A stretch of DNA of 64,000 nt, taken from Ophiura sarsii. Its lineage: Eukaryota; Echinodermata; Ophiuroidea; Amphilepidida; Ophiuridae. Location of the stretch: NCBI GenBank assembly GCA_035610835.1, contig CM069447.1:55807048-55871047 (forward strand). Direction: 5' to 3'. Below the pieces are notes generated by a model that did not search any database, was not told where the DNA came from, and saw only the letters and a list, made by a program, of their open reading frames with translations. A program made the translations under genes and the position numbers. This document shows positions 1-11,831 of this stretch, one piece after another. Numbering within the stretch: position 1 is the first letter of the stretch; each line of letters starts with the position of its first letter.

Positions 1-89
1 AATAACACGATTGATTTCATATATACAAATTCTGACGTTGTCATAATATGCGCAAAATATTTTCTCGCCATTGAAATTCTTTGGCGGGA

Positions 90-142
<53 letters not shown>
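90..142. repeat. (TAA)n microsatellite
   Basis: About 17 uninterrupted TAA units, seen directly. Confidence 0.95.
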
Positions 143-146
<4 letters not shown>

Positions 147-1121
147 CGGGGTCAGTCGTCACAAACATGAACAAACACAATAGTTAAACGACCTTGCTAT
201 TGTCAACACTCCCTACACAGAGGACTGCAGTGCAAATCTGTACGATGTTCGCCATGTAATTTCTATGGCGGATTTCATTCCGTGGTATGAAGCTATGAAG
301 TTTCCGTGGTCTTCGCTATCTCCAAGCAGATAGAGCAATACGTATATGGACTTTTCTGTAGACGAGGGTTCATTTCATGATTTGATGGGGTTTATAATGA
401 GTTAGGATTCCTGTAATTTCGAAGACCACAGATTTTCAAAACGTGAATTTTCCAACATTTTACGACATAAATTTGGTCACAAAACGTGTTTAATACTATA
501 CATTTTACCGTTCTGCAGATGTTATTGACCCTCCTCTAAAATTCTACATGATTTTTAACACGTTTCGCAGTGTTTTAGATGCCCAAATAGACCATTTTCC
601 GAAGCTATTTCTAGCAAATATTGCAGTCACTGAGACTTCATTGTTTTCTTGTGTTCAACAAAATCTGACATGCAGCGTGACCTCTCTGCTGACTGATGAT
701 GTCTTAACCAACGTTGAATAAACTAAAAATGAATTATATTTTTACTCTTTAACCAACGCAGTATTAAAAGTAATTTTTAACCAACGCTTCATTTTTAACC
801 AATGTAGTATACTTTTCAACCAACATTCTTTAAACCCATGGTTTTTTAATACCTGCTCTGAGAGTGTATAATGCTTTAAATATGGCAAAATGAGTAAAAT
901 TTAGCCTATGGGGGTAAGGGGTAGCGGTGGGGGTCTGAAGTCCTCCTTCAAATATTTGTTTAATATGCATATTTGTTCATGTGGGGTCAAGTAGAACAAC
1001 TTTTGGCAGATTTGAATATAAAACCTTCCCTATTTATGCCCCGCCCTAATGTATAGTTAATGAATCCAGCGATAATCAAATTGATTCTAAATGAGGTCAT
1101 CACATTTTTATCATTGCAATT

Positions 1122-1357
1122 TGAAAATGAAAAATTTGGAGCACATTACTTGAATGTTTGCCATTGAGCTCGTCAATTGCCTACCATAACTTCATATATA
1201 TGTAATTAGTTGACATTTTGACGAGATGAACAAGGGAATTAATTATTTTAAATTCATTCCAATTCATCAGACAAATCAGAGGTGAGTTATAGTAGGCAAT
1301 TGCCGAGCTCAAAGGCAAACAGTCAAGAAATGTGCTCCCAATTTTTCATTTTTGATA
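1122..1357. mobile_element. MITE-like inverted-repeat element
   Basis: The left arm (about 1125-1195) and the reverse complement of the right arm (about 1283-1357) match over roughly 70 bases with a few differences; both carry GGAGCACATT-type and CAATTGCCTAC motifs. There is no coding capacity. A short non-autonomous DNA transposon is the simplest reading; the superfamily is not assigned. Confidence 0.7.
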
Positions 1358-1438
1358 CCGCTATTTTTTTGAGAAAAGAGATGGCAGTGGATTTTCCCTT
1401 AAAAAATGGAGAGTGTTAAACGTAATGATGCTACTCAC

Positions 1439-1747
1439 TGTCTGCATTAGTGTTTCCTATAACGTAAACACTTTGACCAGCTCCTGCTTCATTCTCTGCT
1501 GTAACTGACACATTGTATGATGAATATGGAAGTAATGCACTGAACGTTGTCTCCAAATCCTCTACCTTCAAAGGATTGGCATTCGCCCATCCCGATGGAG
1601 ACATTTCGCACTGATCTTCGTTCAAGAGTCGATACCGTACAATGTAAACATCTTCCCTACATTCGTTTTCAGAAGAAGGTTCCCAACTCAGTTGAAGTTC
1701 AGTTGACAAAGAAGATGCAGCAAGTAAAGAATTCACTGGACCTGGTT
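1439..1747 (-). CDS. FN3 exon 3 of Tie-like receptor
   Basis: This single exon encodes one fibronectin type III domain of 103 residues. It opens with EPGPVNSLLAAS and has the hallmark Trp (LSWEPSSE), the Tyr of strand C (VYIVRYRLL), the Leu/Tyr core (LLPYSSYNVSVTAENEAG) and a closing strand. The borders are a good acceptor (tatcag before the exon) and a GTGAGT donor, both phase 1, and the length is a multiple of three. It is the third of three consecutive FN3 exons and the last coding exon seen on the left side. FN3 domains in Tie receptors and RPTPs form the membrane-proximal stalk. The next exon, FN3 or transmembrane, is outside the window. Confidence 0.88.
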
Positions 1748-2309
1748 CTGATACATATGGATAAACAATTATACGATATGCAGGTTATATCAGTCTTGAT
1801 ATGAATATCATATGATACGAAATAAAAGTTCCAACCGGATACGATTTAAACAATTCAAGTCGTCATTTAATTTTGTACTAGCGTGCTTTCGCTGTATCAA
1901 AATCCTCTCATATAAATTCCTAAGAGATGGGTGCAGCCACATTTTTATGTCAGTATATTTGGATTCCAATTTACTATTATGAGACGTGCAAAGCTTATTA
2001 AAAACAACCAGTGAGAGATTTCTTCTACATTGTGTTCGTTGCATTCAATGTTGTCAATTGTGGTCTAAAATTATAAAGAACTGTTATTACATTGATGATG
2101 TCACGCAAACATTTTTCGATATATAGTAGCAGTCGTGATGTTTGTTACTTTGTGTTGGAGCCGCATGACACAACCTGAAGATAAGCGATTTTTGTTCGTC
2201 GATATTTATAGCACGTTATGATTATGCAGTAAAGAAGCGTGTGACATCAGCACAGGGCTAACATGGGGAATTGGACTTGATTTTGTCCTGGACAACCAGT
2301 CATACTTAC
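1748..2309 (-). other. Intron between FN3 exons 2 and 3
   Basis: About 560 bases with no recognisable feature. The short open frames here have no similarity I can name. Confidence 0.7.
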
Positions 2310-2585
2310 CAATGGTTCTAGTGGTCGCAGTTGTGTAGTTTAGGCCTATTGAGCTATTTCCGACGTTGTTTACTGCCCATACTTGAAATTGATATTCCGT
2401 GCAGGCATGCAGATCGCGAAATGTCATGGACGTAGTTTCTGTTGTCCCGGTTTCCGTTCCAAATCTATATTGGTAATGAAACCATTCACCTCGTATTGAT
2501 TTACATAGTATTGGATCCCATGAAAATGTCAGTCCTGTAAAGGTGGTTTCCGTTGTTGCTGACACAGTAGACATGAAATACGGCA
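2310..2585 (-). CDS. FN3 exon 2 of Tie-like receptor
   Basis: The 92-residue exon begins VPYFMSTVSATTETTFTGL. It carries the FN3 core Trp (LTFSWDPI), an aromatic strand (WFHYQYRFG), and the Leu...Tyr element DLHACTEYQFQVWAVNNVG that typifies strands E-F of the fold. The acceptor is ttacag and the donor GTAAGT, both phase 1. Two cysteines (PILCKS and HACTE) may form an intradomain disulphide, as some FN3 domains have. It sits between two other FN3 exons and is extracellular by context. Confidence 0.88.
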
Positions 2586-2723
2586 CTGTAAGCATGGTAA
2601 GATCAACAATACACAATTTGAATCATTTATCACCAACTCTTAACTTCATATGATTATTTGATTACAACCTATAATAAATATCAATAACTACAATACATTT
2701 AAAATAACAATACATGAACCAAC

Positions 2724-3005
2724 CTCTTTGTTCAGTCGTCTCTGTAACACTGCTCACGTCACCATTGCGTCTGATTTTGACATTTATCGTATATGTGGAA
2801 TAATACGACAGATTGTTGATGTCAATATTAGTTGATGTTAAAACATGTTCACGATGCTGCCTGTCTTGACATTGTTCCATGTTATTGGACACGTCATAGC
2901 TTAATATGTAGTATGAACATTGACCTGGCTCTGATTCTGGTTCCCATTGAACAGAAATTACTGTTGGTGATACCTGGACGTTTAAGCCAGTAACTGCTTT
3001 AGGTT
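2724..3005 (-). CDS. FN3 exon 1 of Tie-like receptor
   Basis: The 94-residue exon begins EPKAVTGLNVQVSPTVISV and carries the FN3 Trp (VQWEPESEPG), strand C (YYILSYDVS) and the closing YYSTYTINVKIRRNG motif. The acceptor is ttccag. The donor reads G|GTTGGT, a weaker GT site than its neighbours, but its phase (1) and position match the other exons. It follows EGF3' directly in exon order. Vertebrate Tie1/Tie2 have a third Ig domain between the EGF repeats and the FN3 repeats; none was seen here. Confidence 0.85.
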
Positions 3006-3064
3006 CTGGAATGTGAAAACCATAACAATGACTATTTCCATTTCTTAAACAAAACAACATATCG

Positions 3065-3309
3065 GCGGTGGTATTACATAGTGACGTATGGTCGGTGGTA
3101 TTACATAGTGAAATATGATCGGTGGCATTACCTAGTGACGTATGGTCGGTGGTATTACATAGTGAAATACGGTCGATGGTATTACATAGTGAAGTATGGT
3201 CGATGGTATTACATAGTGAAGTATGGTCGATGGTACTACATAGTGAAGTATGGTCGGTGGTATTACATAGTGACGTATGGTCGGTGGTATTACATAGAGA
3301 CGTATGGTG
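3065..3309. repeat. 27-bp minisatellite, about 9 copies
   Basis: Nine tandem copies of a 27-base unit (core GGTGGTATTACATAGTGA) lie in an intron. Because 27 is divisible by three, two plus-strand frames stay open across it and give false repeated-peptide ORFs. Confidence 0.95.
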
Positions 3310-5169
3310 AACTTTGGTCGCTTTTGTGATGTATAAATAGTGCTGTTATCTAATTAAATATAAAGTGAATTCCTTCAGTTGAGTAGAGCGGTATTATAAA
3401 GTGACTACCCGATTTCAATATGTCTGTAAAATGATTATACCTTGGTTTGGACATGGTTCTATTCGTCGTCAGTCGGTAGAGCCATGGATACAGATGGAAG
3501 TTCCAAAAGGATATCATAATAAAAACAAATAGAAAGTATGCAAAGGGATGTTAAATCATTTTACCTCGAAAATTTAAATAACATCTTAGATTTTCTAAAA
3601 CTTTGTATATGTAATCCATTACATATTTATTCTTATAAGTGTCCTATTGATCAGTCTTCTTCAATGATATATTTAGCCAGACTTGAAGTTTGAGTGCCGA
3701 GTACGTGTGCAGGTATCAAACGATTGGTGCGGGTAATAGTACAAGTATAGAACTGAGTTGAAATGGGAGGTGAGTAAGATTACGGGTACCATTACCAAGC
3801 TATGAGTATGGGCACTGGCACTGGCACGGGTCTATGTTCCCATACCCATTCTCACATTAATTATAGCCTACAACTTACTTTTCTTGGACCTGAATGTAAA
3901 TTATGTCAAGATTCTTGTAAAAGCTTGAAACTTATCGTTAAAGTTTTGAAATTCGCTTTCATATTCAAAAATCATAAATTGTACATATGATAACATTTTG
4001 GCGTATTATTTATCACTGTTGAATTGATTAAAAGCTTACATTTGTCTATAATTATGCATTACTTGTGATTGACAAATACGTCTAAGACATGGAATATTAC
4101 ATAACGCGAATCAAACTAAATACTAAATTAATATTTTTATTTTCTGCTTATACATTAATCCTGTGTAATGCAAAATCCGTATTTAGTTAGGAACAAAATG
4201 TGAACAAATAATTAAGTGCGATAAAAAATACCTATCCATATTTGAAAAATGTTTGGTTTAGGCAACCAGAAAGCATACAAATTGTGTGTTTTATGACAGC
4301 TCTTTAGATTTGTTTATGAACAATCCCGTTGAATCTCTTCAACTTTGATAGGTTCTTCCCTAAATATAATATTGGAAAACAAAATTAATAAGAACAAGAA
4401 ATAACATAGATCAGTCAATTCCGGAACGAGAGCCCGTTTCACTTGAGGGTGCTACGATCTAAGGGGATGCGTCACCATGGTATTAACGTGTACCCGTCAA
4501 TTTGTGCAATCATTGCATTTTTGCTTTTCAACCCTAAATATTGACATCTTAACAAATTGAAGGCCGCATAGGGACCAGAGTTCCTCGCGGCAGCTAGTCC
4601 GATGATGTTATGTCACCCTTGACCCCAACATCTCGCAATACAGGTCAAAATTACACCTTTTTCAGTTCATATACCGAGATGACACTACAATTTTCTAGGT
4701 GAGTTTACACCATTTAATGAATTTTTAGGGTAAGTGTGATAATTTTTACGTTATATATAAGCCTTGTAGTATTATATAGTGATGAATTGTTTGACATTAT
4801 CTCAGAGATAGATAAGAGACTTATCTTATGGTTTAAAATCGGCAATTTTTTCTTCAATCTTGAATATTACTGTGACGGGAGGCTGTTCCTGTGGAGAGGT
4901 AGTCCCGTTCCCAAGTCCTTCCTCTATTGAAATTCCCGTTTCCAAGCACGCCCTCTATTGAAATATCGAACTTATTCGTCACCCAGCGGAAGACAGACTC
5001 CCGTCCCTTGATGCCACCGCCGTGTAAAAATTGAATAACATGCCGTCCTCAAGCCGAACGCGTGCCCGTTCCGGAGCAGACTATATTATTGAATTACAAA
5101 TGCATAATTTTACAAATATTGAGCTTAAAAATAGTTCCAATTCAAAGTGTAAGGCAATCATTCCGTTAC
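3310..5169 (-). other. Intron between EGF3' and FN3 exon 1
   Basis: AT-rich intron. I looked for an Ig exon (the Asp-x-Gly-x-Tyr-x-Cys signature on the minus strand) because Tie receptors have a third Ig domain here, and found none. No other feature is supported. Confidence 0.6.
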
Positions 5170-5304
5170 CTTGGCAGTTGACTCCATACCAGTCTGGATC
5201 ACAAGGCCCATCACTGCATTCGCCTGTGTCAGGCAGACAAGACACACCCTCAGCACAATGACATTGTGATTGACAGTTGGCTCCATAAGTGCCTTCTTCG
5301 CACC
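5170..5304 (-). CDS. EGF3' exon (block 2) of Tie-like receptor
   Basis: The 45-residue exon encodes an EGF/laminin-type cysteine-rich repeat: CEEGTYGANCQSQCHC followed by CLPDTGECSDGPCDP and WYGVNCQ. The pattern C-x3-G-x-Y-G-x2-C-x3-C-x-C is that of the third EGF repeat of Tie receptors. It is the close paralogue of the exon at 16910-17047. The borders are acceptor aaacag and donor GTAACG, both phase 1. The next exon in transcript order is FN3 exon 1. Confidence 0.9.
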
Positions 5305-5640
5305 CTGTTTTAATGTTCATTGAAAGTAAATAGACAATGAGCAGAACTTAAGCTGCGATTAAATATTAGCCCGCTTTTGCATTACATTGATATTAATTTG
5401 AGGTAAATAGAATTAGGTGTCAATCTCCATTTAATATTATTTTACGATATCAAAGTCTAATGATACAAACTCCTTAGGGTATAAGCATCACCTTAACCAT
5501 GTTAATACTTTAACCATAGACTAGTAACACTATACTCTTTACCAAAATAGCGTTGTTGAGTTTACCGTGTGTCCCCGATACAGTGAGCAGTATAAAATGT
5601 ACTGGGCTATTATTGACAATATTGGTAATCATCAATTAAA

Positions 5641-7513
5641 GTATGAATGAATGAATGAATGAATGAAAACGTGATTTATTAAGCGCATTTCCAAAAACAC
5701 GATCAATGCGCTGTACAGGAATTATATAATATAAAAGCATAATAAAAAATACCAATCAAAGTACAAAGTACATCAAAGATAGGTTAAAAAATAATTAAAT
5801 ATACAATGTAGTAATATACAGATACAATTTAAGCATTAAAAAGCATGGATTAAAAACACACACACATTTTTTTATAAAAGGGTGCATTTGCATCCGAAAT
5901 TGACCAACAAATTACACCTTCGGAAATAGATGAGTTTTAAGCATCTTTTTAAAAGATTTGACACTGCATGCGGTGCGTATGGAGAGTGGGAGATCATTCC
6001 ACAGCCTTGGACCGATATATGAGAAAGCGGTTTCAGTCTTAGTATGTTTGTTGAAAGGTACAACAAAGCGGAAAGTGTCGTTGGAAGATCTCAAACCAGC
6101 TCTTGGACAGACATACGGCATCAAAATCTGAGATAAATAGGTAGGCCCCAGATTATGTACACCATTGTACACATGCAGCAAGATCTTGAAGTCAATTCTC
6201 TGCTGGATAGGCAACCAATGAAGCTTCCGCAAGAGTGGTTCAGCACTTGTGCGTCTATTTTTACAAAAGACTAGACGCGCAGCACGATTTTGAAGTTTTT
6301 GCAGGCGCTGAACATTAAATTTAGAAATGCCACCTAAATGAGAGTTGCCATAATCCAGCCGAGAGAGGACTAAAGACCTCACCGCATGTGCACAAGTATC
6401 GTGATCAATAAAACGACGGATACGACGAATGTTCCGCAGGTGAAAATTAACCGTACGACATATGGAACTGACCTGCAGATCCATTTTGAGAAAGGTGTCA
6501 AATGTAACTCCTAAATTTCTGATGGAGGGGGAAGGGTCAATCACAGATTCACCGATCTTCAAGTTAACCTCAGACAACAAATCTACCTGTCGAGGCGAGG
6601 AAATGAGGATAAACTCAGTTTTAGTGTCATTCAGCTTGAGCTTGTTTGCCAACATCCATTTCCCCACCTCGGCAATGCACATCGTTAGTCTGCTCTGCGC
6701 ATCGTCGAAGTCACCAGGCACTTTCGGATCAAGACTAACGTACATTTGGGTGTCGTCAGCATACACGTGGTAAGGAACATTAAAGCGGCGCAGAATGGCA
6801 GTCACAGGTTTGGAATACAGGGTAAAAATCGGTGGACCAGCAACTGACCCTTGAGGAACACCGTATTTCAGTGGATGAACAGATGAGTAACTATCTAAAA
6901 CACAAACTCTACTAGTACGATTAGTAATATAAGAATTGAACCAGCTTAAAACACAGCCGTCGATACCGTATTCACTATTGAGCCTATTAGCAAGAACTTT
7001 GTGATCGATAGTATCAGAACTTTGTGATCGATAGTTAATAAAACAAGCATGACAATCTTACCTCTACCAAGTTCATTTATAATGTCATTTTTTACACGAA
7101 GAAGAGCAGTTTCAGTACTGTGAGCAGCTTTGTAAGCGGATTGGAATTCATCAGTAAGATTTTGGGATTTTAGGTGTTCATTTAGTCTGGAAACAGCGGG
7201 GTATTCAAGGATCTTGCCAAGGGTGGGGAGGTTCGAAACTGGGCGGTAATTTTTAAGTACATCTTGGTCAAGGGTCTGCTTTTTAATCAGAGGAGTGATC
7301 ACTGCTTCACGGAGAACAGATGGGAACAGACCAACTCGAAAAGAATTGTTAACAACAGACATAACAAATGGAACCATAATATCAACACACGCTGTTAACA
7401 ACCAGGTGGGCATTGGATCCAAGAAACTTGTTTTGTTTGGAATTTTGGAAATTAAATTGGAAAAAGTAGCAAGTGATCGTAACGTTTTCATAAGCGTTTT
7501 CGGTTTTCTTTAA
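5641..7513 (-). mobile_element. L2/CR1-group LINE, 5'-truncated, degenerate RT
   Basis: This is a non-LTR retrotransposon remnant on the minus strand. About 7491-6946 encodes the front of the reverse transcriptase (KNYRPVSNLPTLGKILE and a FQSAYKAAHSTETALLRV block). The VPQGS motif falls near 6855, and the active-site YADD falls near 6765 within an open frame at 6805-5912 that also holds the downstream C-terminal region (LHWLPIQQRIDFKI). The frame is broken near 6990-7035 by a 21-base direct duplication. The endonuclease domain is missing. The 3' end carries (GAAT)n at 5641-5667. It lies in the intron between EGF2' and EGF3' and is dead. Confidence 0.93.
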
Positions 7514-7713
7514 TGTGATTATGGACTATTTCTTTTTAAAGTAGCTCAACAGTCTTAAGCCCAAATGTACTCAAAGTGCTACCGAAACCGGCTCCCACGA
7601 AAAACGCAACAATGCTAACATCAACCCTAACCCTAATCTTAACCATGACCATAACTCTTACCAGCACTTGTAATAAGCATAATACACAAATTAACGGAAT
7701 GGCATTGACTCAC

Positions 7714-7875
7714 TTTGATGACAGTCTATACCATGAAATCCTGCTGCGCATGAGCATCCATATGGATGTGGAAGACAGAATAGAGCACCACGACATGCGG
7801 GACTGTGAGGATCATTGCCGTTCTCGCTTGAACACACCAATTGTCCATCTTGACCCCACCTGTTGCTTCCATGAA
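7714..7875 (-). CDS. EGF2' exon (block 2) of Tie-like receptor
   Basis: The 54-residue exon begins VHGSNRWGQDGQLVC and contains FCLPHPYGCSCAAGFHG. That stretch is the most diagnostic Tie signature in the window: the second EGF repeat of vertebrate Tie receptors has the same FCLP-x-PYGCSCA-x-G layout. It is nearly identical to the exon at 18575-18736 in block 1. The acceptor reads caatag and the donor GTGAGT, both phase 1. The first half is looser than a classical EGF repeat, as in Tie. Confidence 0.93.
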
Positions 7876-7918
7876 CTATTGATACTCGGATAAAAGAATT
7901 GGTTAACAATATTCCCAA

Positions 7919-7933
7919 TACTAATAATAATAC

Positions 7934-7982
<49 letters not shown>

Positions 7983-8379
7983 CCATGCTTATTAAGCGCA
8001 CTCCGTCGCAAGACCCCAGTGCGCTGAACAAAAAGTACAAAATATGAACAAAGATACAAAACATTATGAATTCATTTGCTGAAAGAGGTGAGTCTTCAGC
8101 GAGCTCTTGAATTGCTGCAGTGATGTGGCATTTCTAACATGAGATGGGAGCCGGTTCCTGAGTTCAGGAGCTGCATGAGAGAATGATCTTTGGCCGTAGG
8201 TGACAGTGCTAGTTTTCCTCCGTTGTAAGATGACAGATGCATTTGACCTAAGAGTGCGTGTGGGTTCCTTGATGGAAATAAGGTCGCATAAGTACTTTGG
8301 AGCCTGGTTATTAAGTGCTTTGTATGTTAAAAGCATAAGTTTAAAAACAATACGGCATATAAAAAACAATAATGACATG
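7919..8379 (-). mobile_element. L2/CR1-group LINE 3'-end fragment
   Basis: A second LINE copy. The minus-strand frame 8378-8064 encodes the C-terminal region after the RT (LMLLTYKALNNQAPKYL and LRNRLPSH). It ends in a short GC-rich stem and a (TTA)n tail, seen as (TAA)n at 7919-7981. Only the last 460 bases survive. The tail lies about 45 bases upstream of the EGF2' acceptor. It is a different subfamily from the copy at 5641-7513. Confidence 0.88.
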
Positions 8380-9958
8380 TAAACACATTAAAGGATATCC
8401 AGATGTTAACTTTATATTAACGGTGTTTTATGACTTTGAAGTCTATTGGACAGAATGGATGAGCATCTAAACAGCGAAACGCCGAATATTCTTCGGGACG
8501 ATAGACTCATGTAAATGTTTTTACCAGTGGTACGTGCACTGCACTCTGCGCAGCATTTCTGTGATGATGGTTGGGGGTGGGGGTGTGGGGGGGGGGGGTT
8601 CACTTCCCCGAAAAACTTCAACCATTTTGCTCGAATTTTCTTTTCTTGAATGACTACATGCGCGCATAGCGCAACATTTGTTTTGTTTTGCTATTTACAT
8701 GAAAATGGACAATATAACTTGTTTTGTTTGAAAAGGGAACGAAAGTATACTACATTTGTTTTTCGATTCACTTGACTAACGTTTTGAATTGAGATGACAA
8801 GTAAAATATTTCAACTTCTCGGAATCGATTCAATTCCCCCGAATGCTAGTCAAAGGTGAGCGCGCGGCTAGAGCTCTTTCTCGCCCTCCTCCTCTTTGGA
8901 CACGCCACTGTTTTTTACTTGTATTTGATGTTAAAGTCATGAGTCGGACAGCCCGATGGACTGGGACTCATACTCGGTCCTTGTGGGCCTGCTCTTGGAG
9001 ATGGACTTACATTAACAATAGATAATCCCTGCACACGTGTCCGTGAGTTCAGACTCGCCCACACTCCCGGCCCACACTGTGGACAGGTAGGGCTGCTGAC
9101 AACCGCACCTGCCCCGAACCCACCTGTGCAGATGGGGATCCCTCTCTTTTTGCATGCCGACACGAAATTGTTTGAATTGTTAAATTTGACTAAAAGCTAT
9201 GAATGAATAATGTTCATAGGTCTGTGGGCGAAGCCCCCAGAAAATGTTGGAAATGAATGAGTGTTCAAACTTTATTGACTCTCCCTCTGTAGGGGTTTTG
9301 AAACATTTGTTGCCACCCCTATTTTTGGAGCTTCAGAACTTCTTTGACCCCCCGCACTCCCGCCTCAAATTTTCCAGCCAAACCCACCACCAAAGTATTT
9401 ATGCACGCTCCCTAAAGAGTGACAGAGTGAAACTGAAGTGCTTGATTTAATTGTGCCAGGTGTAACAATTATTAGCAGTTCACATGTGAGACCGTCCTTT
9501 ACGGACGGAACTGGCGGTTTCAGAAACTAGACATTAGTTGAACTCGTCCAATTGTCTATCTTGACCTCTATCTGTTACTGCCATGTACTGTTTTCAGGTT
9601 CAAACCCAAGCAACTTGTAAAATCCATTTACATCAAAGTAGGCGGATTTTCTAGGCCTTCGTAATTTTATATTAGGTGTATCTTCTTTAAAAGGAACAGG
9701 ACAGTACCGGTGTAAAAGAATTTTACTACGCTCGTATATAAATAAGTATCGGTTTATCCTTTATGTAAGATAGCACGGAATTAGTCTAGCACGAAATATG
9801 TGCTAAGGGATTACAGAATTATACAGCTTCAATCCAAAATTATCCTTAAAATTGTAACAAGAATTCAGTATATTTTCATCAAAAAATAAGAAATATACAC
9901 TTTTACACGCTAAACGGCCGTTATTCAGTTTAATATATCAACCGCATCAGACGTTTAC
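8380..9958 (-). other. Intron between EGF1' and EGF2'
   Basis: No exon recognised. It contains short G- and C-rich tracts (near 8580-8600) typical of decayed MITEs in this window, and nothing else that I can support. Confidence 0.6.
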
Positions 9959-10093
9959 CTGTTTTGCAAAACGTTCCATTGAATCCAGGAGCACAAACAC
10001 AAAGACCAATACGATCATCACATATTCCACCATTGTAGCAAGGAGGACATGTACCACTACATGATGATGGCTTCCATCTTCCCACTGGACAAG
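9959..10093 (-). CDS. EGF1' exon (block 2) of Tie-like receptor
   Basis: This 45-residue EGF repeat begins ACPVGRWKPSSC and continues CPPCYNGGICDD and LCVCAPGFNGTFC. It matches the first EGF repeat of Tie receptors (C-x2-G-x-W then CPxC-x-NGGxC and CxCPPGFxG). Two GT-AG borders, atcag acceptor and GTAAAC donor, both phase 1, give exactly 135 bases, the same length as its paralogue at 19303-19437. It probably forms a rigid unit with EGF2' and EGF3', as in the Tie head structure. Confidence 0.92.
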
Positions 10094-11044
10094 CTGATAA
10101 CATTTAAAGAATAATGAGGATTGTAATTTGTAATTATACACAAATCAGATGAGATATTACTTTATTGTCTGATTCTCTAGTGGCTGTTTCACAATTATTA
10201 TTATTTCTACAACCAAAGTGTGGGAAGCAGCAAAGAGGTTTCGATGTTTAGCAGATATGAACACGAGATAAGTAGTTTAATTTCATTGATTTTGATAGGG
10301 ATTAATATCACACCATACAGTTTTAGCTAATTTCCAGTTTTGCCAGATCATCAGGTATACTGATTAGCTCGTGATGCACCTATATAATTAATCAGTTCCA
10401 AGTTGGCCAGAAATAATTACTGTTTTTATTTCTCCACACGCAAAAAAATCTAAGCGTACGCGCGCGATTATGGCAACATGCACGCGGTTTGGTTCGTACG
10501 CACGCGTCACGTATATGATGCACAATTCGCATATTGCCTTCATGCGCGCCTGCGTCCTTCTGTATTCATTCGCTGTTGTAAGGAGGCTTCGACAATTTTG
10601 AACTGATCAAACTATAGCATACTTTACTTTAATCAGATATGGCCGACCGGTAATTTCTGCCACTATTATCTACTGGTTGTCATTGACATTGCATTGCAGT
10701 GAAAAGACAATAAAATCCTGCTAAAAGCGATGTGACTTATATTCGGTTCCTTCGTGATCAGTTTAAGTTAGAATTCAACTTATGTTCATAAGTGACCGAG
10801 TTATACCTATTAATTTGTACATCTGTATAAGACGTATGTCAGACAACGTTCAGTTTGTAATTACTTTTTAATAGCACATGTTTGACACAGCTTTCTGCGG
10901 AAAAGGTCCTTTTCTCGTACTTCCACGGGACAACTAAATTGAGAGTATATGAATACCCATCAGTGTGGTGTATCTGTCACTAGAACGCTGCATGGGAAAG
11001 CTTTTAAAATTAATATATTCTATTTAATTCAGAGTAAAACATAC
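10094..11044 (-). other. Intron between Ig2' and EGF1'
   Basis: No recognisable feature in about 950 bases, apart from a run of CGCG/TACG dinucleotides at 10455-10515. Confidence 0.6.
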
Positions 11045-11293
11045 CTCTTACAATTAATTGCATTATTACATGGTTTCCATTGCGGTAACCAAGCGTATGG
11101 CATTCGTAAACACCAGCATCCTCTACGGCAACATTGCGAATGGTATGATTTCTCTCTCCATACCAAATCATACCACTGTTATTGTGCCTCCACCTCAAGC
11201 TTTGAGATCTTACGTGGCTTGGTGTGGTCACAGCTAAGGTCACACTCTCTCCTACACTGGCAGTAATTGAAATTCGGTTCGGAGTCGCGTATC
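11045..11293 (-). CDS. Ig2' exon (block 2) of Tie-like receptor
   Basis: The 83-residue exon is an Ig-like domain: ITASVGESVTLAV (strand B region), LRWRHNNSG (strand C Trp), then the V-set/I-set signature VEDAGVYECHTLG and a closing strand VIMQLIVRG that runs straight into EGF1'. In Tie receptors the second Ig domain likewise ends in an LIVR-type strand just before the first EGF cysteine. No B-strand cysteine is apparent (VTLAV in its place), so the canonical Ig disulphide may be missing, as reported for Tie Ig2. The acceptor ctctag and the donor GTATGT are phase 1. The paralogue is at 20358-20603. Confidence 0.9.
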
Positions 11294-11566
11294 CTAGAGT
11301 GAGAATTGTATGATATGCGTTGTTAAATACATTATTTCCACAAGAGTTATTATCTCATTACATTTTATGAGCTTGTGTTTTCTTGAGCAAATAAAACATT
11401 TTAACGAAAGGAATGTTTTATTTAATCTTGATATGAAGTTATCATTTAGACTAAAATAAGGTTAACGTCATAATGTCTCCTCATAATAGGGACTCATAAT
11501 AAAAAACATTTTAGCTATGCAATGTTGCACTACGTCCCTTTCAAGCAGAATGTAAAGGTATGTGAC

Positions 11567-11792
11567 CAGTGGCGTAACTAGAGGGAGGGGGCATTTGCTC
11601 ACTCACCACTGCCATAAGGCTTGCCCCCATCCCACGATGCCCCCATTGAAATGTCAAACTCTATGTATATACAAACAATAGTCGATTATGTCCCCCCCCC
11701 CCTGATCACAGGTATGCCCCACCTCATACCCCTCCCCCCCCCCCCCCCCCCCCCCCGCCTCACCGCAATCGAAGACCCTAGTTACGCCACTG
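11567..11792. mobile_element. hAT-type MITE with internal poly(C)
   Basis: The terminal inverted repeats are CAGTGGCGTAACTAG on the left and its complement on the right. The flanking 8-base repeats TATGTGAC and TGTGTGAC match at 7 of 8 positions, as expected for a hAT target duplication. The inside is a long C tract with no coding capacity. Confidence 0.82.
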
Positions 11793-11831
11793 TGTGTGAC
11801 CCGATAACATTCACTTTTCACATCGACAGTG

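Larger units (their letters stand above)
1..1438. other. Intron or downstream sequence of the Tie-like gene
   Basis: No recognisable exon lies downstream of the last FN3 exon in this stretch. It holds a (TAA)n microsatellite at about 90-142 and an inverted-repeat MITE at 1122-1357. The transmembrane and cytoplasmic exons expected after the FN3 repeats must lie further left, outside the window. Confidence 0.6.

Noticed and set aside
3065..3309. CRISPR-like direct repeats
   Set aside because: Direct tandem units without spacers in a eukaryotic intron; a minisatellite.
3081..3329. Plus-strand ORF with repeated YGRWYYIVK peptide
   Set aside because: Created by the 27-bp minisatellite, whose length is divisible by three; no start context or splice support.
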